Origin: Phylloscopus collybita
Taxonomy: Eukaryota; Chordata; Aves; Passeriformes; Phylloscopidae
Direction: 5' to 3'
Length of the DNA: 64,000 nt
Assembly (NCBI GenBank): GCA_027886175.1
Contig: JAJNNQ010000003.1
Coordinates: 2,812,001 to 2,876,000 of the forward strand
Below, piece after piece: positions 23,891 through 36,703 of this stretch (position 1 is its first letter; every line of letters starts with the position of its first letter). Below the pieces are notes generated by a model, which saw nothing but the letters and a program-made list of their open reading frames with translations, did not search any database and was not told the DNA's origin. Position numbers and translations under genes: made by a program.

Positions 23891-26800
23891 TAATTTGACT
23901 TTCCACTTCCACATGTGGGGATTCTGTTACGTGGAATTCCTTCAGCTGCATGGCTGGAAATAGAAATAGTGGGGGTCAAAATCGGTAGTATGGGTTTTTC
24001 TCTGCTAAGATGCACTTGAGACTAGAGTGCCTTTGAAGCGTGCCTGTCACAAAGAAGCAATTAGCTGAGGACAATAATGTTTTCTTTTCCTTCCTGTTAC
24101 TGAGCACAGGATACAAGTTTGTACTCAAATATGCAGGACCCCCCCTGTTTCTCTTGGGACATAACCAAAGGAACTCTCGTTTGAATGGGGCAAAGCAGAA
24201 TCACACTGAGGGCTCCTGGGTCACTGTGTCCCCAAGGAAGGCCTTGCAAGAGATTTTCAGAGAAATCCTCCATAAAAACCCTGCTGCAAGTCCAGGTGAC
24301 CACACACAAGAGGTACAGTCCAGAGAGAGTGGGAGAAACACGTCCTGCCCTTGTTCTTGCAGGCTCCAGAGGGTTCAGGTGCCCTGATCAACATGTGCAC
24401 CAAGAACAGCTTCCTTCAGTACTTTTTTTATTTCTCCAAGGTGCTGCTGGGATAATTCTGCTGGTAAGAAGGTTCACAAGCTCCTTGGAGCATCTCCTAC
24501 CCAGGTAATTCAAGCACTGGAGCTTGGGTATGTGATGTGGCTGTTCAAAAAACTCACAGAAATCCAGGCCTCTCCTCAGAAAATCTCCTTTCTCCTCTGT
24601 CTCCAGCTGAATTCGTTGGTGACTGGAAGGAGGGATGTGATGGACAAGCATTTCACGGTCCACAGGGAATTTTACAATATTAAAAACAATAAAAAGATTG
24701 ATCCCCAAAACTGCCTGCCCCCAAAAATACATAAATTAGTCACCCCTCCTTTTTTACCACTGCTTTTATATCAAGATACTTTTTAAGAGGTGTTCCTAGA
24801 ATTTATTAATTCCTAAATGGGAGTGGAAGTTTTCTTTTAAAAATGTAGATGTATTTTCAGATTTTGATAATGATCTAAAAGGCAAATAACTGGGAATTTT
24901 TTTGAGTATTGGAGTCTTATGAAGCAACAGCCCATTTTCCTTCAGGAAATTGTGGTTTAAGGTTCTCCTGAACGACCTCAAATTATAGGATGCTATAGAG
25001 CTCTTAGGTTTTTTCGGCTTTTTTCCTCAAAAAAATTTAAATCTTATTTTACTGCTCCATCCACATCTATTTTATGTTTCCTTTATCAGAAAAACATCAA
25101 CCTAATTAGCAATGGTAATTTGGAACTTCCATAAGAAACCTTTCACATGGATAAAAACAACAGAAGTGGGGTAGCACTGAGGCACTTATGCATGCTCCAT
25201 AGTTTTTATTTTTCTTTTTAAAGCCTTTATTCCTGAAACTTAGACAAGGAACTTGGTTTTAGGGAACTGGGGGAAAAAAAAAAAATCTCATGCCTACAAT
25301 CTTATTTTTGTTCGCTTTAAAGCATAGCTTTATAACATGCTGGAATTTCCTCAAGGTTTTGTAAATACTCGTCTGAATTCCTCCCAGGTATTAGTATGTC
25401 ATCCAAAAACCAGAAAATACTATTTATTCTCTGCAGGATTCAATCCATTCGTCTTTGAAATCCTGCAGGTAACTGGCTCCCCCCAGGGTAATCTTTCCTA
25501 CTTCAACAGGCACGAATGTGTGAGTTCAGTCAGAATTAGTGTGTTTTTAAAATTCTGATTCCTACGGTGCTGCCAGGCTTTGGACAAGCACAGTTTGGAA
25601 AAGTCTATTCCCTCTGCCAGTTTCTGAGGTAAATCCTGTGGTTTGGGGATTTTAATGGGCACACAGAGTGCAGCACCTGCCCTGACTTCCACATGTACCA
25701 TCAGTCCCTGGCTTCCAACGCTTGTTATTGCTTTTCCACAGTGTCCTTGCCTGTGTTCTGCACAATTATACCTCTAACAAGTGGAAAGATTCTTGCCTCT
25801 TTTCCTTCAGCACAGGTTTTGGCTTGGTAAATCCAGCTTTCTCTCCTCCCATTGGCACTATCGTGCTGCTTCTCAACCTGGCTCCAAGCTCTGTCTGATT
25901 TTTGTCATTTCACGGCTTTAACAGTGAAGGTACCAAGAACCTCCAGTGGCCCTGCCCTTCCTGGGGTTTGTGCATCCCATTTTCTGAAACAAATGCTGTG
26001 TGCTAACCCTTGGGATGGTCCAAGCCATGCCTTTAGCATCCTCATTCCCTCCCAGCCTGGGAACATGGTGTGACCAAGATTTTTATATTGATTTTTATAT
26101 GCTGCCACATTTGATAGGCTTAAACTGAGCTCAACATCTTCACCAGTGGCGGTTCCTTCATCCACCCAACACCCAGCAGCTTCTTTCTCAGTTTGGGGAA
26201 TTATACACAAACAACAAATTGATTTCTGAGAGTCTTTTTTTCATAGAATTACCATAACAACGAGGACAGTCGTTTAAAGCAAGCCAAAAATGCAGAATTT
26301 CTGGGCTGGTTCCTTATTTGCAACTTAAATTGTTCTAAGGGTGGAATCTGTGGTAGGCACATGATGTTTTGCAGAGGCTTTATCTCAGGACTTCAGAATC
26401 CATCTTGCTGCCTTTGGAAAACCCAAGATTGAGCACTGCAACTGCAGCATAAATCTTTAAACTGTATTTTTACTTACCAGTAAAAATTCCTTTGCATAGA
26501 TGTATTTTTGACAGCAGTTGCATAAAATGCTGTTCATAATAAGAAGGTTTTGAAATCTTCCACTCCTTTCATATATCTGGAAAGTCTCATAAATGGCTTT
26601 TTATCTGTGAGCTTATTTTTTAAAGTCCATTTTTTCAGTGCAGTTTTTTTTTGGATGAGTTCAAAAATAACCATCAAACCTCACAAAACAGGCCGAGAGG
26701 ACAGTGGCAACCTAAGCAGGAGCTGCTCCAAAGCTGAAGTTTTTTTTAATGGGAGGCTCTCATTTTGGATCCTAATACAAACCTGAGAATCGGCTGCCAC

Positions 26801-28138
26801 CCAACTGCAAACTTAAATCATCACCCAAGTGAAACCAAGAGATTCAGATTGTGTGTTTTTCTAAGTTAAACCCTTGCCTAAGTTCCTCGTGCCTCATTCT
26901 GCCTGCAGTCAGTGCCTCCAAAGAGCAGCTCCCTCTCCTTTGACAAGAGACAAATTTTGGCTCTCAGAGCTGCCCAGCTTTGCTCTGAAAAATGAAATTT
27001 CATTTGAGGCGTTTCCATCAGCTCCTGGTGGTGTTTAACCATCTTTCTCTCACGCTGGAGCAGAGAGCAATAAAAGAGCAGGTCACCACAAAATGGATTA
27101 AGAGCAAACTCACATGTGTCACACCAAAGTTCACCGTTGACTGAAAGTAAAATAGATTTAAAAGTCTTTTCAGAGCAGCAAGATTCTAGAGGAATAGATC
27201 AAATTACTTACTTTTATACTGCCATAAAACTACAGAGACATTTTCTGTCTCTTGTGTGTTTTGAAAGGATAACAGTGTTGTCCAAGGGCCAAATGAGTTA
27301 CTAATAAAAATAATAATTATAGTGATATTAAACCCAAGCAAGACTATTAGGAAATAATTCAGAATTAATAAGCATATTTTAAAAAGAAACTACTGTGACC
27401 TTTTTCCTTACAGAGTTAATTTAGTTATAGAAATACTTTTCCCTCAAGATGATTAAAATTATCAATCTTTTGATTTTTAGTAAAACTTCCTGTATTGCTC
27501 ATAGAGTTCTATTGGGTATCTCTGTTATCCACAAAATTAAAGAGCTAAAAGAATATTAATTAAGGAAGAAACAAACGTCTTCAGCCTACAAAATGAGCAG
27601 GGCATGCATGAAAAAGAAATAAGTACAGAGAGGATTAAATTCTTGCAAGTTGTTCAGCGCTGAATTAAGCAATGGACTAAACACAGGCTTTTCTTGCCCT
27701 CCCTACTCAAGATTTACTCTACTAATCACCCAATTTTCAAATCCTTAATATATGAAAGCCTTTGCCTTTAAGGCAGCAATAATTTAGGGCTGCCATGGAA
27801 ATGAATGTGATTTTTTTTCCATCAGGCGAAATAATGATGTCATAATATCCCAGCAGCGTCTTCAGACTCCCATCTCTGTGTGAAGGAAACCGTCGCTCAG
27901 CTGAGACTGCGCTGAAAATCTTCATCAGCATCAAAGGAATCAAATAAAAAGTGACTTTTTCCTTGTTTCGAAGGTGAACACCTGCAGGACAAGGCCCCGC
28001 GTCGTGGAGAGACCTGGTGCATTCTGAGGGTGGCGTTTGGGGTTTTATTTCACGTGGCTGGGAGGCAGCACCTGTGCAAATTTAAAGCCTGCAGCTCTGC
28101 TGGGCAGAACTAACTCGTATATTTTACTGGGGCTTTTC
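23891..28138. other. Single-copy noncoding DNA, no gene seen
   Basis: AT-rich DNA without recognised transposons or convincing ORFs. The stretch at 27760-27960 is listed as a possible regulatory element. Confidence 0.5.
27760..27960. other. Candidate conserved noncoding element
   Basis: A repeat-free stretch with an ATGATGTCAT site (CRE/AP-1-like) near 27834, CAGCAGCGTC and ACCGTCGCTCAGCTGAGA (CpG sites plus an E-box-like CAGCTG). Flagged on motif texture only. Confidence 0.22.
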
Positions 28139-28781
28139 ATGGGTGTGCCAGTTTGAAAGCAAAACCAGTGAGACTCCCAGTCAGAGATACAATTTAATAG
28201 GAGAAGAGAGGAAAAAAAAAAAAAAAGGTAAAATAAAATAAATGGAACAATACAACCTGACACCCCGTTGGTCAGGGTGTTTGAAGCAGTCCAAAAGTAA
28301 GTCCTCCTGGAGTGGCAGATGTGGCTCTGTTGGAGTGGAGATGATCCTGAGAGAGAAGGGTCCAGTGATGGTGAGAAGGGTCCAGGGATGGTGAGAAGGG
28401 TCCAGTCTTCCTCCAGGAATCCAGTGGAACCAGATGAGATGTTCTTGTCAAAGCAGTGATTCCGTCTGGTAGCTCTTGTCTCCTCTGGGAGTCCAGTGGA
28501 TAAAAGCTGCTTGTGAGGTCTCAAACCCTGGATTCTATCCAGGTGGGAATGCTTGGCTCCTCCCCCTGGGCAGAGCATCTCACAGTGGGATGATTTCATC
28601 CTATGAGTCATGCAGTGGGTCCTTGATGGCCCATTAACCAGAGATAACTTCCTCTGGGAAGGCATTGTTGGGCTCATTAACAGAAGATAAGGAAAACACT
28701 GCCCCACCTTGGCTCCAACGGCTCATGGGGATAGAATACAGACCTTGGGCACAATTTTACATTGTAACCTAGGACAATGGG
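28139..28781 (-). mobile_element. Solo LTR, ERVL-type, with 5-bp target-site duplication
   Basis: The LTR body is 28144-28776 (633 bp). On its own (minus) strand it begins TGTCCTAGGTTACAATG and ends CTGGCACA, so it has the canonical TG...CA ends. It is flanked by perfect direct repeats ATGGG (28139-28143 and 28777-28781). A 5-bp duplication fits class III (ERVL-like) elements. No gag, pol or env sequence flanks it, so it is a solo LTR left by recombination between two LTRs. It contains a 20-bp tandem triplet (28353-28416) and an A15 run. A 220-codon minus-strand ORF overlapping it shows no domain and is fortuitous. Family assignment is by memory and termini, not by search. Confidence 0.88.
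28353..28416. repeat. 20-bp tandem repeat inside the solo LTR
   Basis: Two full units and one partial unit of GAGAAGGGTCCAGTGATGGT, with small differences. Probably a U3 repeat of the LTR, which in retroviral LTRs often carries enhancer activity; that role is inference. Confidence 0.85.
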
Positions 28782-28829
28782 GCAGTGGGACTGTAGCTGT
28801 GAGCACAGTAAATCTTTACAGCCCTGGGT

Positions 28830-28935
28830 TTCCTCGCGTGCCGCTTGCGAGGCCTGTGTGAGGTGTTTTACTGCCCCTCGCTCGCCCGGAACAAACATCG
28901 AGAATTTCTGCCTCGGAATTCGCCCCCAGGTAAGA
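28830..28935. other. CpG-dense patch with a splice-donor-like site
   Basis: About ten CpG dinucleotides in 90 bp (28834-28922), including CCTCGCGTGCCGC and CTCGCTCGCCCGGA. They are followed by CCCCCAGGTAAGAA, a good match to the vertebrate donor consensus (CAG/GTAAG; intron would start at 28930). The patch starts 50 bp outside the solo LTR. A short ORF runs through it. It could be a small promoter or first exon, or a remnant of another element; nothing downstream confirms an exon chain. Confidence 0.3.
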
Positions 28936-29204
28936 ATTTAGGGGAAATTAAAGGGATTCATTTGTTCCCTGGCTGGCGTTCTGGAACACTTGGGAAAAGA
29001 TCATATTTACCAGGTTTAACTGATGCTTGTACTTGGGTGCTGCCACGTCAGATCACTCCCACCACCCCTATCACTGCACAAAGTTATCCTCAGCAAATCC
29101 TTTGGCCTTCCTGTGATTTAGTATCTGTCTATCTCTCTTTGTGGAGGCTGGGGAGGCTTTATCTCTCTGTGGGGAAGCTGCTGTAAGGCCATTCCAGGGG
29201 ATCC

Positions 29205-29640
29205 CACAGAATCCCCAAGGTTGGAAAAGATCTCCGAGATCATCAAGTCCAACCATTGACCAAACATCATCACACCCACTAAAAAATGTTGAGTTTAAGT
29301 GCCACATCTATTTGGTTTTTGAACCCTTCCAGGGATGGGGGACTGCACCACTTCCCTGGGGAGCCTGTTCCAATGCTTAACCACTCTTTCACTGAATAAT
29401 TTCTTCCTAATATCCACCTGCACCTTCCCTGGTGTAACTTGAGGTCATTTCCCGTCGTCCTGTCATTCGTTGTCTGGGAGAAAATCCTGAACCCCACCTG
29501 GCTTAAACCTCCTGTCAGGCTGACAGCAATAACGTCTTCCCTGACCCTTCTTTTCACCAGAATAAACTCCAAATCCCCGTGGAATCCCAAGGATGGCCTT
29601 GGGATCAGCCTGGCTGGCTGCAGCCTCTCCCAGCATCACT
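29205..29640 (-). mobile_element. CR1 LINE 3' fragment (long)
   Basis: The longest CR1 piece here. Complement strand: CCACAGAATCCCCAAGGTTG, GATCATCAAGTCCAACCATT, CCTTCCAGGGATGGGGGACT, CCTGGGGAGCCTGTTCCAAT, TTTCTTCCTAATATCCACCT, then through the 5'-ward segment ending near CTGCAGCCTCTCCCAGCATC. It keeps more of the 3' UTR than the other copies, but no reverse-transcriptase coding region is visible. Confidence 0.93.
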
Positions 29641-30854
29641 TTGAGATGTTTAGGAGTTAACATGCATATGGGCATCTCACATGGAGAGTGAGGCTTGACC
29701 CCATTGGTCCAGACATTTGGGCTCATTCTGCCCCGTTTAGGAACCATCTCATGGGATTATTATTTTTTGTAATCATAAGTGGTGAGGGACCTGCTGTCAC
29801 TTTTCATCAGGAGACGTCACCTCCAGGAGATCCTTTGGCACAGCCCTGGGGACCAGGTGTGTTTCTGGAATGAGGGTTTGATGGCACAAGAGAATCCCAA
29901 GTGTGTGGGAATGCTGAGATAGGGGCTCAGGAAAGAGACAGAGCCCCTGATGTTTGCACAGGTCTCGGTGCGTGTGATGCCACTTAGCAAAGAAATGCTT
30001 GTCCTGCCTTCCTGTGGGATATGGAGAACGGAAAATGGAAAATGGAATCACCCCAAAGCACTCAGTTGAGCCTCTGACAGCTGGACTCTTCTCAAATGTC
30101 GAGGTAATAAAAAATAATTTTATATCAAACTTGTGTCGAGGGGTGGGTTCCAGTTTGCTGCTCTGCCTGGTGTGACAATAAAGAATCTTAGCACAAAGCA
30201 ATTTATAAAAAAAAAGTTTTGATTTTCTTTTTCAATTTATCAGAAGTTTTCTCAGAAAAACAAACCCCATTTTTTTACAGACTCTTTGTCCTGTTGGTGG
30301 GGGAGGGCTCAAATACAGATCCCAAGCTCCAGGTCCTGTCAGGGATCCCAGTTTGAGGATAAAGTGTGGGAAAACACCACTAGAGGTCACTCAACATTAA
30401 TTGTTACCTAATTAGCACATTTTGACCCTACGTTTTAGGTCATTCTACCACTTTCGTACTTAAAGCATTGTCAGCTTTGACTCCTCAGCTAATTCTGCCA
30501 AAACTCAGAAAAGCTGGAGACAGAAAATTTTCCTTCAGCTCTTCCCTCATATGATTCTTCCCAAGGCTCCCAAATCAGCTTTGCCATAGACTCTGCGGGC
30601 AGCAAATCATTCTTTCCTCAGCTTGGAGCTTAATAAAGCTGGCAGTGATGGACCTCTGCAAGTGCTGGGTTTAGAGGCACTCAGCCCTGGCTGTGTTATC
30701 TCAAATAGCTGCTCACCCATTTCGAAAATTAAACCAAAATGAATTTTACAAGTGAGGGGAATATATGGGAAAATAGTGTCTTCGATGGTTTCAGGTCCTT
30801 CCCCAACCACATTGTAGCCCTGTACCTCTTCAACCACTGATAAATAGAGAGGGA
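29641..30854. other. Single-copy noncoding DNA, no gene seen
   Basis: AT-rich sequence between the CR1 and the third A/C tract. No recognised repeat and no credible ORF. Confidence 0.5.
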
Positions 30855-31099
30855 GAAAAAAACCAAAACCAAAAAACAAAAAAAAAACAAAACAAAACAA
30901 CAACACAAAAAACCCCACAAAACAAACAAACAAGCAAACAAAAACCAAAGAAAACAACCCCCCCCAAAAAACAAAGACAAAAAAAAAACAACACCCACAA
31001 AAAAAAAAAACAACCACAAAAAACCCAACAAAACAAACAAACAAACAAACAAACAAACAAAAAAAAAAAACAAAAAAAAAAAAACAAAAAAAAAACCAA
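30855..31099. repeat. A/C low-complexity tract with (CAAA)n core
   Basis: About 245 bp almost entirely of A and C, with three G interruptions that I can see. Contains a (CAAA)n run at about 31027-31060 and poly-A runs. The minus-strand ORFs rich in F, C, V and G are compositional artefacts. Confidence 0.92.
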
Positions 31100-32014
31100 G
31101 GTAGATCTTTGTGACCACTAACTAAAAAAAAAAAAAAGGTAAAACTAAGTTTAAATTTGATTAATGGGTATCTGCTGAAATATCTCTGCATGTGTTTAAT
31201 CAAAAGCAGATGTTCTATTTGCAGGGGTTTTTCCATGATCTCAGAAAACAATGGTAGCAATTTGTTTGCCCAAGACAACATTGAAAGGGAGAGCTAATTA
31301 GTGTGCTCTACAAGGTTAAGATCACCCACTGCTGGTGCCATGCCCGTATCCCCTGGTGGATGTTATCAAACACACTCAGGGCACTGAATCCTCCCATCTC
31401 TCAGCTGATAACTGTGTTCAACCAAAGTCAGACTTCCACTTCAACCCCAGCTCTGTGCAGGCAAACCCTTGGGCAGCCAAGCTCTCCAAAAGGATGCTCT
31501 ATCCAAAATGACCAATTCTTATTTAATTTCCCTTTTTGAGTCGCTGCTGATCCTCTCCTCCTCTTCCCCCTTCCACTCAGCTGAGCTGGCAAAGGCTGGA
31601 TTAGCCACTTTATCCTTATGTATGAGCATGACAACTGTAAAGGGTATTGCAGTTTCCTGAAAAATCATTCAGTGTTTCCTGAAAAATCATTTCGTAACCT
31701 CTCAAGACCGGCACATGTGCAGCTGGAGGAGAAAACATTAACCACCATTAGCCATCACCAATCTAAGTGAGAAATTGATGAGTCTCTGGTTTTCCAGTTC
31801 CTACGTCAAGGTGATAAATAAACAGATTATCAGCATCCAAAAAGTCACATGGCTTTTCTCTCCACTCTGTAGAGAGATTATTCTTGCAGAAGTATAAAGC
31901 AGAATTAGCCAAAAAACAGCAAGCTCGTAGTCTGGACTAGAAGAATTTAGATTTCATTATAATTTTTTTTTTAATAGTGAACCATCCTCTAAGCTCCTAC
32001 CCAAGAGGCTTGTA
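31100..32014. other. Noncoding DNA, no gene seen
   Basis: Holds an 18-bp direct repeat, GTTTCCTGAAAAATCATT, at 31652-31669 and 31674-31691. Otherwise nothing that I can name. Confidence 0.5.
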
Positions 32015-32273
32015 GGGCCTGTTGTGACAGACAAGAGGTGATGATTTTAAACAAGAGGAGGGTAGATTCAGGTCAGATTTAAGAAAGATGAGGGTGGTAA
32101 AACTCAGGCACAGGCTGCCCAAAGAGGTAGTAGATACCTCCCCCCTGGAAATATTCAAGCTCAGGCTGGATGGGGCTTGGAACAACCTGGTCTAGTTGAA
32201 GATGTCCCACAGCAGGGGGTGGCACTGGATGACCTTGAAAAGTCCCTTCCAACCCAAACCATCCTATGATTAT
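32015..32273 (+). mobile_element. CR1 LINE 3' fragment
   Basis: Sense-strand CR1: GAGGAGGGTAGATTCAGGTC, GGCACAGGCTGCCCAAAGAG, CCCTGGAAATATTCAAGC, AACCTGGTCTAGTTGAAG, then CAACCCAAACCATCCTATGA at the tail. This is the best-preserved sense copy and keeps one tail octamer. Confidence 0.95.
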
Positions 32274-34912
32274 TTGACTTCAAGTTCTTCCATGATCTGA
32301 GGCATCCTCCATCTCCTCATACTTTGTGTGTCCTACAGGCATCACCTTTCTAATATTGGTGGAATTCTTGCCTGGCATCATTCAATCACATCTGCCTGTT
32401 TATTTCTTAGACCTTTGGTGACCCTTTGTTCCCTCTGAGGAATTTCTTAGTTGGACACGTCCCCTCTCCTCAGCTCCTGCTGCATCCACAAAGATTCCAA
32501 CTGTGTTTGAGTTTAAGGTCTTCATGTCAGCCCTGTGATTCCTGTGTTCTAAAAAGGGCTGGATAAAGAAGATTAAGGGCTGTTGAACAGAAACCCAGCT
32601 AAAAAGACAAGATTATCCAAGTCTCTTCTTTGGAAGATCTCTGCTATTGGAGATCTTACTCCAGAATGGTCAGAGAGTTACTTAATGGATTCACCTTCTC
32701 AGAAATATTTGCTGAACTGTCATCATGCAATAAAACTTGACTTTTAAAGCCAAAACTCTAATCTGTGGAGAAATGGAGGAATGGATTTGCTTTTTTTTCC
32801 AAAATATTTGGTCTAATTAAGGAAAAAGCCCTCACTGCTGAAAAGTTTATACAAAAGGACAATGGCTGCAGAGTCTTAGTAGAGAAAATCAAAATCAAGT
32901 GGGTTTAGTCAGAGAAACTGTCACTCCTTTTTGAGGGAAATTACAGCTTTTGACATACAAATTGCTGCACAACTCCAGAAGTCTTGAATTCCAGCTTTCT
33001 GAGGGGATCAGTTGCCCCAGCTGGGTCACCACAGGGTAATTTTTGCCAATTATCCTCTTGGTCCCTGATAAATCTGTTTTTCTGCCCATTCTTATACCAG
33101 CATCTGTTCTAAAATATTCTCATTTGGGGCAAATCACCTCCAGTTCCTTTCCTTTTCAGCTCCCCAAAAAGATCATTAGCAGCACAGCAAAGTTCCTTGC
33201 AAGATTTCTGCTCAGCTGACAAAACAATTTGCACAGACTTCTCCTTTCCCCCCCTACAAACCTGCTTTTTATTCTTATCCCTCATCATAGAAAAAGCTCA
33301 TTTCCAAATTACAACACCTAAATCCCAGTCACATGAGGCTCCTCTCAATCCCCTGCACAGTTTTAAGGGAAATATTAGAAAATAAGGAAGAAACAAACTT
33401 TTTTTTTTTTCTGGTTGAAAACATGCACAGATGTTCTTTACCCAATACATGGATTAGATAATGCAGTTGTCAGTGACACACTTGTTTTTTTATCAGACTT
33501 TTAAAAGCATTTAATGCTGAAGAATAAATGTAGTTTTTCCAATCAATGTTAAAACCTTCATCGAGGATAAAATCATACACATAGTGGGGTTTGGGTGTTT
33601 TGATTTTTGTAATAATCCAATAAAAGCTCAAAATTAGCACTAAAAACGAAGGGAAATCAACCAATTCTGATGTATTAGTGAAATTATAAAGCACAACTCA
33701 CTGTGGGCATTATAATTGAGTGCATGGAGCTGATGAGCAGCTGAACTCATCTGCCATAAGTTTTTTATTTCAAACTAATCCATAAACTGCTCTTTCAATT
33801 CTCTAAAAGCACATAAAATACCAACAATTCTTTTAGAGTGTCCCCATCAATCCAATAAAAAAAATCATAGGTTGCAAATGATCACCCGTGGCTGTGATAC
33901 TAAAAATATCCTGGTTATCAATCTAAAACTGGTTTTGCAATGATGTTGGCCAGGATATTTTGCCTCATTACTTCATGGTTCTCATTCTGTTGTTTATTGT
34001 CCTGTCATCTTATATTTATATCATTTGGCCTCCCTCTTCCATTGCAATTAAAAATGGCATTTCTTTAACCCTGGTTTTGCTGGCTTTTCTGGTGCTTTCC
34101 ACATATTTCCAGCCCTGGATTGGAATTTATTGTCACCACCAGTCTCTGTGCAATGACCTCTCAAAAGTCACTGCACAGAGAAAAAAAAAAAAAATCTTTA
34201 AATACTTGATTTACTCCATTCTTTAGTTATTTTGCCACGATGGGATGTGTGGCTCCACAGACAAACTTTGGCACACAGAGTCACCACCTCAGCAGAGACA
34301 CCCTGGAAATGATTTCTGCATGTGGATTCCTTTTGTCACTGGCCATGGTAAATCCTGGGATGGCTGCAGCTTGGAAACTGTCCCAGACAGGGCACACAGG
34401 GGACACTGGGAATCACACATTGGACTCAAACTCCCTACATTTAGGGACAAAATCTTGGATGTGGGAAGAAAAGAGGGGCTCAGCCAATATTATCTGGTAA
34501 TGTGAAGATAACCACAGCTAAAAAGGGCTTCATGTGTCCAGAAAAGGAGCTGTTAGACTGGATTATGTTGGATTGGGACAGGCAGGATTAGTGGAGAGGA
34601 GGCCTGACAGTGAATTCGTTATAATCTGCAGTAGACACTATGAAGTGTTGCATTCACCCAAAGACTTTCCCCCAAGAGCTATGTGTATTAGGTGTAGTTT
34701 GCAGCTCAGTTTTTAAGATTGGCTTTGGAGGTTTTTGGGGGCCCAAAGCTGGAGTCCTGAAGCCCAAGGACAAGGTATCAGGAATTCAGCACATGCTGTG
34801 TGAGGGTCACCAGTGGCTTTACCTCTCTCAGAGGAGTAACCTCTAAAAGTTATTTCACTGGCAAAGCATTTCCATCCACCTACATTCCCACCAGGAGGTA
34901 CTCTTTTCTTTC
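32274..34912. other. Single-copy noncoding DNA, no gene seen
   Basis: AT-rich, with short homopolymers. ORFs of 60-90 codons only, and no domain recognised. Confidence 0.5.
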
Positions 34913-35088
34913 ACCAGGAATAGGTTCTTCTTTCCCCAGAAGGTGTTGGACACTGCCCAGGCTCCCCAGGGAATAGGCAGTCAGGGATGCACAGGCTGGG
35001 ATTTTTGGGGTGTCTGTGCAGGGACAGGAGCTGGACTGGGTGATCCTGGTGGGGCCTTTCCATCTCAGGATATTCCATAATTCCATGA
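34913..35088 (+). mobile_element. CR1 LINE 3' fragment
   Basis: Sense-strand CR1: GGTTCTTCTTTCCCCAGAAG, GACACTGCCCAGGCTCCCCA, GGAGCTGGACTGGGTGATCC, ending in the octamer remnant ATATTCCATAATTCCATGAT. It belongs to the same broad subfamily as the minus-strand copy at 15779. Confidence 0.92.
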
Positions 35089-35917
35089 TCTTTGAATGGA
35101 AGTGCTGGGAGGCACAGGGAGGTTAATCTGCACGACATGCAGTTGTGTCACAGAGATGCTCTTTCCCTTTCTCATGTCCTTTGCCAGGTGTCTCGCTTAA
35201 ACACTGGCCCAGCTCTGTCCCCCAGCCTGGAGGTCTGACATGAAATGACAATCTGCTCCTCTCCTGGCTAATTGGAACTCGAGCAGAGATGTTTCACAAG
35301 AGGACAAGGATGGGCTGCTCTCCTTGCATCCCTCTTTGTCTCCATTTTTATTTTTATAGTGTCTCATCTGCTCTGCTGAGCTGCCAGTCACCTCCTGGGG
35401 ACACTGTCCCTCACTGACAGCTCCTGGGGCTGGCTGTCTGTCCCTCAGCTGTTTTCAGCTCCCAAGGCCAGGACATCCCACCTGGAAGCTGGACCTGTGG
35501 GCACTGTGACTGCTCAGAAAGTGCCCTCCAGTTCTGGATCCCCTCATTTCCCCCCCTGGCAGCTGGATCTGAGCTCGGAGGAGCTCCCTGATTCTCTGAT
35601 CCTCCCCTTGCTTGGCTCTGGTGGCTGAATTGCCTCTGGCTCACCTCAATCAGCTCCATTTATTCCAGGGTTTTGAGTAGCTGCATATGAAAGCCTCGCT
35701 GATGGAGATATCACATGGCTCTGCTTTGCCTACAGACAATGATTTCATCTTAATAAAGTCAGATTTTGGCTCTGCCTGCTGCACTGTCGAGTGAGCTCTC
35801 CTACAAGCCCCACAATGCAGCAGCTTTGTGAGGAGAAAAAAAAAAATACTGGACAGAATCATTTCTTTTTTCTCTCAATAATCCTGAAAATGAGCCATGA
35901 CTGACAAGTGGGAGCAA

Positions 35918-36065
35918 GGAGGATTTGAAGCACTTGAATTTCTTTCTCCAGTGTATTTCATATTGCAACTGTGGATGCCAGTGTCACTGCAGGAAGAGTT
36001 ATGAGAGCATTTAAAGGGTTAAGACCTTCATATGCCTGAGGACACTTTTAAGCCCTGGTTTTCTG
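35918..36065 (+). repeat. Unclassified repeat pair, copy 1
   Basis: The core 36003-36056 contains GGGTTAAGACCTTCATATGC then CTGAGGACACTT. It recurs at 36809-36861 with about four differences in 52 bases, and weaker similarity extends about 80 bp to the left. I do not recognise the family. Confidence 0.75.
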
Positions 36066-36703
36066 TACTGCTCTGTCCTATCAGGTTTCTTTCTCCCTCT
36101 GGTCAAAATAGTAACTTATATAATTGCCTCATTCACATGAATTTGCAAGGCAACAGATGAAATGAAAAAGCTCCTCGGAAAAACACCAGCATTACACAAA
36201 AATACACATAAATCAAATAAGCACCTCCAACACCTGAAGTGACACGTAGCCACATCGAATTCCTGAGCTGCAAACTGCTCAGCCCACGAAACAGAGCAAA
36301 AAAAAAAAAAAAAATGCAGAGCACAAGGCAAAAATGTGCCAGTCAGCCTCTTCAGGAGGCTGTGCATGCCACTGGCAGGGGCTGCTTTGCATTGGTGCCC
36401 CTCAATTCTTTGACTGGTTTGCTGCTTGGGTGTAACAGCTGCCCACAGGTTGTACCTGCAGGGGTGAATCGAGTGTGACACAGAGCCAGAACATCGTGGT
36501 GAGTTGCTTCTTGTACTGATAAATATTTCAGCATAAAGCCTAAGTGCTTGCTCTGCAGCACCCGACCCTGCTCTGCTGCAAGAGGCAGGAAAAGCAACTG
36601 GCAAATTGCTGCCCATAATGGAAAATTGAAAAAAAAAAATAAAATAAAAATGTTGGTAAGCTTGTGGTAATGGATGACATATTTTAAATTGATTTTTGTT
36701 TCT

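Noticed and set aside
28045..28707. 220-codon minus-strand ORF
   Set aside because: Lies mostly in the solo LTR, includes a lysine/phenylalanine-coding homopolymer, and has no domain.
30607..31281. 224-codon minus-strand ORF, the longest in the window
   Set aside because: Its centre is the A/C tract read on the minus strand (F, C, V, G runs). The ends show no recognised domain.
36116..36616. 166-codon minus-strand ORF
   Set aside because: Contains a poly-F run from an A15 tract and shows no domain. Overlapping open frames on the other strand point to chance.
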